This document shows positions 33,780-44,882 of a stretch of 64,000 bases of DNA, in pieces (position 1 is the stretch's first letter; each line of letters begins with the position of its first letter). The notes beneath the pieces are model-generated. The model was not told the origin of the DNA. It was given only the letters and a program-made list of their open reading frames with translations, and did not search any database. Location: the NCBI GenBank assembly GCA_963678705.1, contig CAVMBN010000187.1:1-64000 (forward strand), written 5' to 3'. Both the position numbers and the translations under genes were made by a program. This stretch comes from Panorpa germanica. Lineage: Eukaryota; Arthropoda; Insecta; Mecoptera; Panorpidae.

Positions 33780-34692
33780 GTGTTGCAAATCAATATTAAC
33801 GTCCTTGTAAACCAATACGTAGGTCTTCCTTTTTGTATTAAGTCCCATCTGTCTTGCCAGAGCTTATGCATATATGCATTCATCTCTTTGGCAATATATT
33901 TGGTATCGTCTCTAGACTTTTATCCAACAGCCGCATTAACTTTAAATCCTCGAAATTTGTCGCATTAATTTTAAATCATCAAAATTTGATTTTTTCAGTT
34001 CTAGCGTAATTTGTACTTGAGTAAGTGCATGAGTGATTTTTAAATCTAAAGGAATTGTCCCCAATATCACTTGCACCACTTCTGTAGATACAGTTCTGCA
34101 ACAACGCGTCATCGTCAATAACATAGTTCTTTGCATGGAAGATCTGGAAGATTGATCCTGTAATACCATGCCGAAGCACAATACACAACTATTAGCATAA
34201 ATGCCCCCTTGTATAGTGTCGGCATAGTTGCCGAGTTTAAGCTTCATTCCGTCCTTGTGACACGCGCAAGGTGTGTTACAAGTTTATCATTCGTTGTTAC
34301 TGTATTTGTTTCGTAGCTTTGTAGCTTCAAGAAACTACAGATTTTATATATAGCAGGTCGAGAACGGCTTTCTAGGGTTTCTGTACTATTTGCACCGATA
34401 AGGATCACATTATCGTTGGCAAAACATATGTCTACACAACCTTTCGAGTGAGAAACACAGTTCTCGTCGAATACCATGTTCCAGAGCTCAGGCCCCATTA
34501 CAGATCGCTGAGGACAACCTTTAGATAGTTGCCTTTTCATGGAACGGTAATCGGTTTGTAAAATAATGTTCGACAATAAAAATAGTTTTCCATAGCGCAG
34601 TAGACGTACCTATAGGTTTTTGCCGGTCTAATTCTTTGAAGGTCACTTGGCCACCGGACATCAACAAAGGCACACTGAATTTCTATAAACAT
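33780..34692 (-). pseudogene. R1-clade reverse transcriptase remnant, normal unit of duplicated block, copy 2
   Basis: Frames are 34244-34576 and 33942-34247, both close to the array consensus. The TCTCTAGAC...TCCAACAGCC markers are shared with 27088 and 40125. Confidence 0.76.
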
Positions 34693-35366
34693 CTCATATA
34701 CATACTTGTACTTATGCCTACTTACTTACCATTTGTTTGTTACCATTGAATGTTCTTGAACGATCAATCACTATTTCCAAGAAAACCGCATATATTGTTC
34801 ACTTTATCACTTATAACAATTAATACACTCTCATTTTTATTTAAAACACGCATTTATATAAACTAATTCTTGTGTTTTAATATTCTTTATAGTTAATGTT
34901 ATTCGACTTACTTGATAGTGGGCAGCAACCTTTTGTCTTCCGTATATTTGTAGTGTTTATATGAAGTCTTCCTTATATATCTCTACAGATTTCTTGAATT
35001 TTAAATCACTTGATGTTTTAGCACTAACACTAACCTAATTATTATCACTTTTTTTTGTCTATCGCACTTATTAATGTTTTATATCAAACATCAAAGTTAC
35101 AAATTTGAGGTTATGTTTATAAGACCGCGTGTACGCGTAATGAAAAATTCGTTTTTAACACTGGTTTCCAACTGTCAAACTTTTGTAAAAACACTTTGTT
35201 TAGGGTAAATTAACACAAATTTAAAACAAACTTAAATACTTTTCGTTTGAAAAAGTATTCATATAATTTATTTAATTTTTTTCCATAATTAATTTCTCAC
35301 TTTTAATCACTTTTTTCACCTAAAGTAGCAGGAGCCGAGCACACACATAGTAGATAGGAACCACTT

Positions 35367-36279
35367 GTGTTGCAAAGCAATATTAACGTCCTTGTAAACC
35401 AATACGTAGGTCTTCCTTTTTGTATTAAGTCCCATCTGTCTTGCCAGAGCTTATGCATATATGCATTCATCTCTTTGGCAACATATTTGGTATCGTCTCC
35501 AGACTTTTATCCTACAGCCGCATTAACTTTAAATCCACGAAATTTGTCGCATTAATTTTAAATCATCAAAATTTGATTTTTTCAGTTCTAGCGTAATTTG
35601 TACTTGAGTAAGTGCATGAGTGATTTTTAAATCTAAAGGAATTGTCCCCAATATCACTTGCACCACTTCTGAAGATACAGTTCTGCAACAACGCGTCATC
35701 GTCAATAACATAGTTCTTTGCATGGAAGATCTGGAAGATTGATCCTGTAATACCATGCCGAAGCACAATACACAACTATTAGCATAAATGCCCCCTTGTA
35801 TAGTGTCGGCATAGTTGCCGAGTTTAAGCTTCATTCCGTCCTTGTGACACGCGCAAGGTGTGTTACAAGTTTATCATTCGTTGTTACTGTATTTGTTTCG
35901 TAGCTTTGTAGCTTCAAGAAACTACAGATTTTATATATAGCAGGTCGAGAACGGCTTTCTAGGGTTTCTGTACTATTTGCACCGATAAGGATCACATTAT
36001 CGTTGGCAAAACATATGTCTACACAACCTTTCGAGTGAGAAACACAGTTCTCGTCGAATACCATGTTTCAGAGCACAGGTCCCATTACAGAACCCTGAGG
36101 ACAACCTTTAGATAGTTGCCTTTTCATGGAACGGTAATCGGTTTGTAAAATAATGTTCGACAATGAAAATAGTTCTCCATAGCGCAGTAGACGTACCTAT
36201 AGGTTTTTGCCGGTCTAATTCTTTGAAGGTCACTTGGCCACCGGACATAAACAAAGGCACACTGAATTTCTATAAATAT
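35367..36279 (-). pseudogene. R1-clade reverse transcriptase remnant with canonical PQG codons
   Basis: Near 36091-36097 the unit reads GAACCCT instead of GATCGCT, which gives PQGS rather than PQRS at motif B, the form expected in active reverse transcriptases. A TGA at 36068-36070 (LWN Trp) still breaks the frame. Remaining frames are 35831-36064 and 35529-35834. Confidence 0.76.
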
Positions 36280-36952
36280 CTCATATACATACTTGTCCTT
36301 ATGCCTACTTACTTACCATTTGTTTGTTACCATTGAATGTTCATGAACGATCATTCACTATTTCCAAGAAAACCGCATATATTGTTCACTTAATCACTTA
36401 TAACAATTAATACACTCTCAATATTATTTAAAACACGCATTTATATAAACTGATTCTTGTGTTTTAATATTATTTATAGTTAATGTTATTCGACTTACTT
36501 GATAGTGGGCGGCAACCTTTTGTCTTCCGTATATTTGTAGTGTTTATATGAGGTCTTCCTTATATATCTCTACAGATTTCTTGAATTTTAAACCACTTGA
36601 TGTTTTAGCACTAACACTAACCTAATTATTATCACTTTTTTTGTCTATCGCACTTATTAATGTCTTATATCAAACATCAAAGTTACAAATTTGAGGTTAT
36701 GTTTATAAGACCGCGTGTACGCGTAATGAAAAATTCGTTTTTAACACTGGTTTCCAACTGTCAAACTTTTGTAAAAACACTTTGTTTAGGGTAAATTAAC
36801 ACAAATTTAAAACAAACTTAAATACTTTTCGTTTGAAAAAGTATTCATATAATTTATTTAATTTTTTTCCATAATTAATTTCTCACTTTTAATCACTTTT
36901 TTCACCTAAAGTAGCAGGAGCCGAGCACACACATAGTAGATAGAAACCACTT

Positions 36953-37865
36953 GTGTTGCAAAGCAATATTAACGTCCTTGTAAACCAATACGTAGGTCTT
37001 CCTTTTTGTATTAAGTCCCATCTGTCTTGCCAGAGCTTATGCATATATGCATTCATCTCTTTGGCAACATATTTGGTATCGTCTCCAGACTTTTATCCTA
37101 CAGCCGCATTAACTTTAAATCCACGAAATTTGTCGCATTAATTTTAAATCATCAAAATTTGATTTTTTCAGTTCTAGCGTAATTTGTACTTGAGTAAGTG
37201 CATGAGTGATTTTTAAATCTAAAGGAATTGTCCCCAATATCACTTGCACCACTTCTGAAGATACAGTTCTGCAACAACGCGTCATCGTCAATAACATAGT
37301 TCTTTGCATGGAAGATCTGGAAGATTGATCCTGTAATACCATGCCGAAGCACAATACACAACTATTAGCATAAATGCCCCCTTGTATAGTGTCGGCATAG
37401 TTGCCGAGTTTAAGCTTCATTCCGTCCTTGTGACACGCGCAAGGTGTGTTACAAGTTTATCATTCGTTGTTACTGTATTTGTTTCGTAGCTTTGTAGCTT
37501 CAAGAAACTACAGATTTTATATATAGCAGGTCGAGAACGGCTTTCTAGGGTTTCTGTACTATTTGCACCGATAAGGATCACATTATCGTTGGCAAAACAT
37601 ATGTCTACACAACCTTTCGAGTGAGAAACACAGTTCTCGTCGAATACCATGTTCCAGAGCTCAGGCCCCATTACAGATCGCTGAGGACAACCTTTAGATA
37701 GTTGCCTTTTCATGGAACGGTAATCGGTTTGTAAAATAATGTTCGACAATGAAAATAGTTCTCCATAGCGCAGTAGACGTACCTATAGGTTTTTGCCGGT
37801 CTAATTCTTTGAAGGTCACTTGGCCACCGGACATAAACAAAGGCACACTGAATTTCTATAAATAT
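36953..37865 (-). pseudogene. R1-clade reverse transcriptase remnant (representative unit)
   Basis: Read on the minus strand from 37865, the remnant starts at a motif A-like piece (IEIQCAFVDVRWP, with Val where the catalytic Asp of AFD is expected). A frameshift leads to the 110-codon stretch 37417-37749, which holds motif B (KGCPQRSVMGPELWN) and motif C as CFANDN in place of FADD. After an ATGA overlap, the 101-codon stretch 37115-37420 carries the downstream signature QRTMLLTMTRCCRTVSTE and GTIPLDL. A further frame gives the KLWQDRWD and KGRPTYW tail near 36990-37045. The order and spacing match the second half of R1/SART/TRAS-type reverse transcriptase ORFs. Endonuclease, fingers and the final zinc knuckle are absent. 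With frameshifts and altered catalytic residues it cannot encode a working enzyme. Assignment to the R1 clade rests on motif recognition, not alignment. Confidence 0.78.
37039..37052. repeat. Perfect 14-bp palindrome ATGCATATATGCAT (representative)
   Basis: It occurs in nearly every unit just right of the unit start, within the RT tail region. It is altered only at ~62430 (ATGCGTATATGCAT) among complete units and is absent from the two units with the 456-bp deletion. Confidence 0.9.
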
Positions 37866-37924
37866 CTCATATACATACTTGTTCTTATGCCTACTTACTT
37901 ACCATTTGTTTGTTACCATTGAAT

Positions 37925-37934
37925 GTTCATGAAC
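37925..37934. repeat. Palindrome GTTCATGAAC in spacer (representative)
   Basis: Perfect 10-bp palindrome, present in most units. The 1826, 3410, 6947 and 8531 types and their partners read GTTCATGGAC instead. Confidence 0.85.
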
Positions 37935-38297
37935 GATCATTCACTATTTCCAAGAAAACCGCATATATTGTTCACTTAATCACTTATAACAATTAATACA
38001 CTCTCATTATTATTTAAAACACGCATTTATATAAACTGATTCTTGTGTTTTAATATTATTTATAGTTAATGTTATTCGACTTACTTGATAGTGGGCGGCA
38101 ACCTTTTGTCTTCCGTATATTTGTGGTGTTTATATGAGGTCTTCCTTATATATCTCTACAGATTTCTTGAATTTTAAACCACTTGATGTTTTAGCACTAA
38201 CACTAACCTAATTATTATCACTTTTTTTGTCTATCGCACTTATTAATGTCTTATATCAAACATCAAAGTTACAAATTTGAGGTTATGTTTATAAGAC

Positions 38298-38309
38298 CGC
38301 GTGTACGCG
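38298..38309. repeat. GC-rich inverted repeat CGCGTGTACGCG in spacer (representative)
   Basis: A five-base stem CGCGT/ACGCG around GT stands out in AT-rich surroundings. Some block 1 units read CGCGTGTTCGCG. Confidence 0.8.
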
Positions 38310-38406
38310 TAATGAAAAATTCGTTTTTAACTCTGGTTTCCAACTGTCAAACTTTTGTAAAAACACTTTGTTTAGGGTAAATTAACACAAATTTAAAACA
38401 AACTTA

Positions 38407-38431
38407 AATACTTTTCGTTTGAAAAAGTATT
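38407..38431. repeat. Hairpin with 9-bp perfect stem in spacer (representative)
   Basis: AATACTTTT and AAAAGTATT are exact reverse complements separated by the 7-nt loop CGTTTGA. It is present in almost every unit, with variants near 21870/28562 and in the 46470 and 48064 neighbourhoods (CGTTTAAAAAAG). Confidence 0.88.
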
Positions 38432-38538
38432 CATATAATTTATTTAATTTTTTTCCATAATTAATTTCTCACTTTTAATCACTTTTTTCACCTAAAGTAG
38501 CAGGAGCCGAGCACACACATAGTAGATAGAAACCACTT

Positions 38539-39451
38539 GTGTTGCAAAGCAATATTAACGTCCTTGTAAACCAATACGTAGGTCTTCCTTTTTGTATTAA
38601 GTCCCATCTGTCTTGCCAGAGCTTATGCATATATGCATTCATCTCTTTGGCAACATATTTGGTATCGTCTCCAGACTTTTATCCTACAGCCGCATTAACT
38701 TTAAATCCACGAAATTTGTCGCATTAATTTTAAATCATCAAAATTTGATTTTTTCAGTTCTAGCGTAATTTGTACTTGAGTAAGTGCATGAGTGATTTTT
38801 AAATCTAAAGGAATTGTCCCCAATATCACTTGCACCACTTCTGAAGATACAGTTCTGCAACAACGCGTCATCGTCAATAACATAGTTCTTTGCATGGAAG
38901 ATCTGGAAGATTGATCCTGTAATACCATGCCGAAGCACAATACACAACTATTAGCATAAATGCCCCCTTGTATAGTGTCGGCATAGTTGCCGAGTTTAAG
39001 CTTCATTCCGTCCTTGTGACACGCGCAAGGTGTGTTACAAGTTTATCATTCGTTGTTACTGTATTTGTTTCGTAGCTTTGTAGCTTCAAGAAACTACAGA
39101 TTTTATATATAGCAGGTCGAGAACGGCTTTCTAGGGTTTCTGTACTATTTGCACCGATAAGGATCACATTATCGTTGGCAAAACATATGTCTACACAACC
39201 TTTCGAGTGAGAAACACAGTTCTCGTCGAATACCATGTTCCAGAGCTCAGGCCCCATTACAGATCGCTGAGGACAACCTTTAGATAGTTGCCTTTTCATG
39301 GAACGGTAATCGGTTTGTAAAATAATGTTCGACAATGAAAATAGTTTTCCATAGCGCAGTAGACGTACCTATAGGTTTTTGCCGGTCTAATTCTTTGAAG
39401 GTCACTTGGCCACCGGACATCAACAAAGGCACACTGAATTTCTATAAATAT
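38539..39451 (-). pseudogene. R1-clade reverse transcriptase remnant
   Basis: Frames 39003-39335 and 38701-39006 encode the same peptides as the preceding unit. They share the RTVSSE variant and the AATCCACGAAA marker, so the two are recent copies. Confidence 0.76.
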
Positions 39452-40124
39452 CTCATATACATACTTGTACTTATGCCTACTTACTTACCATTTGTTTGTT
39501 ACCATTGAATGTTCATGAACGATCAATCACTATTTCCAAGAAAACCGCATATATTGTTCACTTAATCACTTATAAAAATTAATACACTCTCATTATTATT
39601 TAAAACACGCATTTATATAAACTAATTCTTGTGTTTTAATATTATTTATAGTTAATGTTATTCGACTTACTTGATAGTGGGCGGCAACCTTTTGTCTTCC
39701 GTATATTTGTAGTGTTTATATGAGGTCTTCCTTATATATCTCTACAGATGTCTTGAATTTTAAACCACTTGATGTTTTAGCACTAACACTAACCTAATTA
39801 TTATCACTTTTTTTGTCTATCGCACTTATTAATGTCTTATATCAAACATCAAAGTTACAAATTTGAGGTTATGTTTATAAGACCGCGTGTACGCGTAATG
39901 AAAAATTCGTTTTTAACACTGGTTTCCAACTGTCAAACTTTTGTAAAAACACTTTGTTTAGGGTAAATTAACACAAATTTAAAACAAACTTAAATACTTT
40001 TCGTTTGAAAAAGTATTCATATAATTTATTTAATTTTTTTCCATAATTAATTTCTCACTTTTAATCACTTTTTTCACCTAAAGTAGCAGGAGCCGATCAC
40101 ACACATAGTAGATAGGAACCACTT

Positions 40125-41036
40125 GTGTTGCAAATCAATATTAACGTCCTTGTAAACCAATACGTAGGTCTTCCTTTTTGTATTAAGTCCCATCTGTCTT
40201 GCCAGAGCTTATGCATATATGCATTCATCTCTTTGGCAATATATTTGGTATCGTCTCTAGACTTTTATCCAACAGCCGCATTAACTTTAAATCCTCGAAA
40301 TCTGTCGCATTAATTTTAAATCATCAAAATTTGATTTTTTCAGTTCTAGCGTAATTTGTACTTGAGTAAGTGCATGAGTGATTTTTAAATCTAAAGGAAT
40401 TGTCCCCAATATCACTTGCACCACTTCTGAAGATACAGTTCTGCAACAACGCGTCATCGTCAATAACATAGTTCTTTGCATGGAAGATCTGGAAGATTGA
40501 TCCTGTAATACCATGCCGAAGCACAATACACAACTATTAGCATAAATGCCCCCTTGTATAGTGTCGGCATAGTTGCCGAGTTTAAGCTTCATTCCGTCCT
40601 TGTGACACGCGCAAGGTGTGTTACAAGTTTATCATTCGTTGTTACTGTATTTGTTTCGTAGCTTTGTAGCTTCAAGAAACTACAGATTTTATATATAGCA
40701 GGTCGAGAACGGCTTTCTAGGGTTTCTGTACTATTTGCACCGATAAGGATCACATTATCGTTGGCAAAACATATGTCTACACAACCTTTCGAGTGAGAAA
40801 CACAGTTCTCGTCGAATACCATGTTCCAGAGCTCAGGCCCCATTATAGATCGCTGAGGACAACCTTTAGATAGTTGCCTTTTCATGGAACGGTAATCGGT
40901 TTGTAAAATAATGTTCGACAATGAAAATAGTTTTCCATAGCGCAGTAGACGTACCTATAGGTTTTTGCCGGTCTAATTCTTTGAAGGTCACTTGGCCACC
41001 GGACATCAACAAAGGCACACTGAATTTCTATAAATA
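40125..41036 (-). pseudogene. R1-clade reverse transcriptase remnant, mosaic unit
   Basis: Frames are 40589-40921 (QRSIMGPELW) and 40287-40592. The left end carries markers of the 27088/33780 type and the interior carries RTVSSE of the 35367-38539 type, so the unit looks recombinant or gene-converted. Confidence 0.75.
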
Positions 41037-41710
41037 TCTCATATACATACTTGTACTTATGCCTACTTACTTACCATTTGTTTGTTACCATTGAATGTTC
41101 ATGAACGATCAATCACTATTTCCAAGAAAACCGCATATATTGTTCACTTAATCACTTATAAAAATTAATACACTCTCATTATTATTTAAAACACGCATTT
41201 ATATAAACTAATTCTTGTGTTTTAATATTATTTATAGTTAATGTTATTCGACTTACTTGATAGTGGGCGGCAACCTTTTGTCTTCCGTATATTTGTAGTG
41301 TTTATATGAGGTCTTCCTTATATATCTCTACAGATTTCTTGAATTTTAAACCACTTGATGTTTTAGCACTAACACTAACCTAATTATTATCACTTTTTTT
41401 GTCTATCGCACTTATTAATGTCTTATATCAAACATCAAAGTTACAAATTTGAGGTTATGTTTATAAGACCGCGTGTACGCGTAATGAAAAATTCGTTTTT
41501 AACACTGGTTTCCAACTGTCAAACTTTTGTAAAAACACTTTGTTTAGGGTAAATTAACACAAATTTAAAACAAACCTAAATACTTTTCGTTTGAAAAAGT
41601 ATTCATATAATTTATTTAATTTTTTTCCATAATTAATTTCTCACTTTTAATCACTTTTTTCACCTAAAGTAGCAGGAGCCGAGCACACACATAGTAGATA
41701 GGAACCACTT

Positions 41711-42623
41711 GTGTTGCAAAGCAATATTAAAGTGCTTGTAAACCAATACGTAGGTCTTCCTTTTTGTATTAAGTCCCATCTGTCTTGCCAGAGCTTATGC
41801 ATATATGCATTCATCTCTTTGGCAACATATTTGGTATCGTCTCCAGACTTTTATCCTACAGCCGCATTAACTTTAAATCCACGAAATTTGTCGCATAAAT
41901 TTTAAATCATCAAAATTTTATTTTTTCAGTTCTAGCGTAATTTGTACTTGAGTAAGTGCATGAGTGATTTTTAAATCTAAAGGAATTGTCCCCAATATCA
42001 CTTGCATTACTTCTGTAGATACAGTTCTGCAACAACGCGTCATCGTCAATAACATAGTTCTTTGCATGGAAGATCTGGAAGATTGATCCTGTAATACCAT
42101 GCCGAAGCACAATACACAACTATTAGCATAAATGCCCCCTTGTATAGTGTCGGCATAGTTGCCGAGTTTAAGCTTTATTCCGTCCTTGTGACACGCGCAA
42201 GGTGTGTTACAAGTTTATCATTCGTTGTTACTGTATTTGTTTCGTAGCTTTGTAGCTTCAAGAAACTACAGATTTTATATATAGCAGGTCGAGAACGGCT
42301 TTCTAGGGTTTCTGTACTATTTGCACCGATAAGGATCACATTATCGTTGGCAAAACATATGTCTACACAACCTTTCGAGTGAGAAACACAGTTCTCGTCG
42401 AATACCATGTTCCAGAGCTCAGGTCCCATTACAGAACCCTGAGGACAACCTTTAGATAGTTGCCTTTTCATGGAACGGTAATCGGTTTGTAAAATAATGT
42501 TCGACAATGAAAATAGTTCTCCATAGCGCAGTAGACGTACCTATAGGTTTTTGCCGGTCTAATTCTTTGAAGGTCACTTGGCCACCGGACATCAACAAAG
42601 GCACACTGAATTTCTATAAATAT
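41711..42623 (-). pseudogene. R1-clade reverse transcriptase remnant with canonical PQGS motif
   Basis: The 110-codon frame 42175-42507 reads KGCPQGSVMGPELW and is the only unit with an uninterrupted frame and the canonical Gly. The C-terminal frame is reduced (41918-42112), because its initiator ATG is changed near 42175 and AAATTTTA near 41914 alters its end. Motif C is still CFANDN. Confidence 0.77.
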
Positions 42624-43296
42624 CTCATATACATACTTGTACTTATGCCTACTTACTTACCATTTGTTTGTTACCATTGAATGTTCATGAACGATCAATC
42701 ACTATTTCCAAGAAAACCGCATATATTGTTCACTTAATCACTTATAACAATTAATACACTCTCATTATTATTTAAAACACGCATTTATATAAACTAATTC
42801 TTGTGTTTTAATATTATTTATAGTTAATGTTATTCGACTTACTTGATAGTGGGCGGCAACCTTTTGTCTTCCGTATATTTGTAGTGTTTATATGAGGTCT
42901 TCCTTATATATCTCTACAGATTTCTTGAATTTTAAACCACTTGATGTTTTAGCACTAACACTAACCTAATTATTATCACTTTTTTTGTCTATCGCACTTA
43001 TTAATGTCTTATATCAAACATCAAAGTTACAAATTTAAGGTTATGTTTATAAGACCGCGTGTACGGGTAATGAAAAATTCGTTTTTAACTCTAGTTTCCA
43101 ACTGTCAAACTTTTGTAAAAACACTTTGTTTAGGGTAAATTAACACAAATTTAAAACAAACTTAAATACTTTTCGTTTGAAAAAGTATTCATATAATTTA
43201 TTTAATTTTTTTCCATAATTAATTTCTCACTTTTAATCACTTTTTTCAGCTAAAGTAGCAGGAGCCGATCACACACATAGTAGATAGGAACCACTT

Positions 43297-44209
43297 GTGT
43301 TGCAAAGCAATATTACCGTCCTTGTAAACCAATACGTAGGTCTTCCTTTTTGTATTAAGTCTTATCTGTCTTGCCAGAGCTTATGCATATATGCATTCAT
43401 CTCTTTGGCAATATATTTGGTATCGTCTCCAGACTTTTATCCTACAGCCGCATTAACTTTAAATCCTCGAATTTTTTTGCATTAATTTTAAATCATCAAA
43501 ATTAGATTTTTTCAGTTCTAGCGTAATTTGTACTTGAGTAAGTGCATGAGTGATTTTTAAATCTAAAGGAATTGTCCCCAATATCACTTGCACCACTTCT
43601 GTAGATACAGTTCTGCAACAACGCGTCATCGTCAATAACATAGTTCTTTGCATGGAAGATCTGGAAGATTGATCCAGTAATACCATGCCGAAGCACAATA
43701 CACAACTATTAGCATAAATGCCCCCTTGTATAGTGTCGGCATAGTTGCCGAGTTTAGGCTTCATTCCGTCCTTTTGACACGCGCAAGGTGTGTTACAAGT
43801 TTATCATTCGTTGTTACTGTATTTGTTTCGTAGCTTTGTAGCTTCAAGAAACTACAGATTTTATATATAGCAGGTCGAGAACGGCTTTCTAGAGTTTCTG
43901 TACTATTTGCACTGATAAGGATAACATTATCGTTAGCAAAACATATGTCTACACAACCTTTCGAGTGAGAAACACAGTTCTCGTCGAATGCCATGTTCCA
44001 GAGCTCAGGCCCCATTACAGATCGCTAAAGACAACCTTTAGATAGTTGCCTTTTCATGAAACGGTAATCGGTTTGTAAAATAATGTTCGACAATGAAAAT
44101 AGTTCTCCATAGCACAGTAGACGTACCTATAGGTTTTTGCCGGTCTAATTCTTTGAAGGTCACTTGGCCACCAGACATCAACAAAGGCACACTGAATTTC
44201 TATAAATAT
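43297..44209 (-). pseudogene. R1-clade reverse transcriptase remnant with stop in motif B
   Basis: A TAG at 44025-44027 lies at the motif B Gln, as in the block 1 units but in a diverged sequence context (GCTAAAGAC). Frames are 43761-44015 and 43459-43764. Several private changes occur, such as NMAFDE. Confidence 0.73.
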
Positions 44210-44882
44210 CTCATATACATACTTGTACTTATGCCTACTTACTTACCATTTGTTTGTTACGATTGAATGTTCATGAACGATGGATCACTATTTCCAAGAA
44301 AACCGCATATATTGTTCACTTAATCACTTATAACAATTAATACACTCTCATTATTATTTAAAACACGCATTTATATAAACTAATTCTTGTGTTTTAATAT
44401 TATTTATAGTTAATGTTTTTTGACTTACTTGATAGTGGGCGGCAACCTTTTGTCTTCCGTATATTTGTAGTGTTTATATGAGGTCTTCCTTATATATCTC
44501 TACAGATTTCTAGAATTTTAAACCACTTGATATTTTAGCACTAACACTAACCTAATTATTATCACTTTTTTTCTTTATCGCACTTATTAATGTCTTATAT
44601 CAAACATCAAAGTTACAAATTTGAGGTTATGTTTATAAGACCGCGTGTACGCGTAATGAAAAATTCGTTTTTAACACTGGTTTCCAACTGTCAAACTTTT
44701 GTAAAAACACTTTGTTTAGGGTAAATTAACACAAATTTAAAACAAACTTAAATACTTTTCGTTTGAAAAAGTATTCATATAATTTATTTAATTTTTTTCC
44801 ATAATTAATTTCTCACTTTTAATCACTTTTTTCATCTAAAGTAGCAGGAGCCGATCACACACATAGTAGATAGAAACCACTT

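Larger units (their letters stand above)
28467..35159. repeat. 6,692-bp tandem segmental duplication, copy 2
   Basis: This is the second copy of the block. Diagnostic variants repeat at the same offset: CAAATCAATATT at 27095 and 33787, CTATAAACATC at 27991 and 34683, and the shared LTR insertion. Differences from copy 1 are few, for example AAATCCTCAAAA near 27250 versus CCTCGAAA near 33944, and one amino acid in the LTR element. Homology to the block ends before about 35248. The spacers are 33107-33779 and 34693-35366. Confidence 0.9.
37866..38538. repeat. Representative satellite spacer (non-coding, AT-rich)
   Basis: About 673 bp separates the motif A end of one RT remnant from the C-terminal end of the next. 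No ORF with a recognisable product, tRNA or rRNA was found. It holds the GTTCATGAAC palindrome, a CGCGT/ACGCG inverted repeat and a 9-bp-stem hairpin, all conserved in most units. On the minus strand there are two GTAAGT splice-donor-like sites (37893-37902, 38079-38084) and a TATATAAG box-like sequence (38144-38153). Their use is unproven. The spacer could be a 3' region of the founding LINE or unrelated flanking DNA. Confidence 0.7.

Noticed and set aside
38195-38215. Telomere-like CACTAACACTAACCTAATT in the spacer
   Set aside because: Only one CCTAA is present and it is not in tandem, so it is not an insect TTAGG telomeric tract.
38407-38431. Possible CENP-B box in the hairpin region
   Set aside because: TTTCGTTTGAAAA resembles the first half of the box but lacks the required CGGG end.
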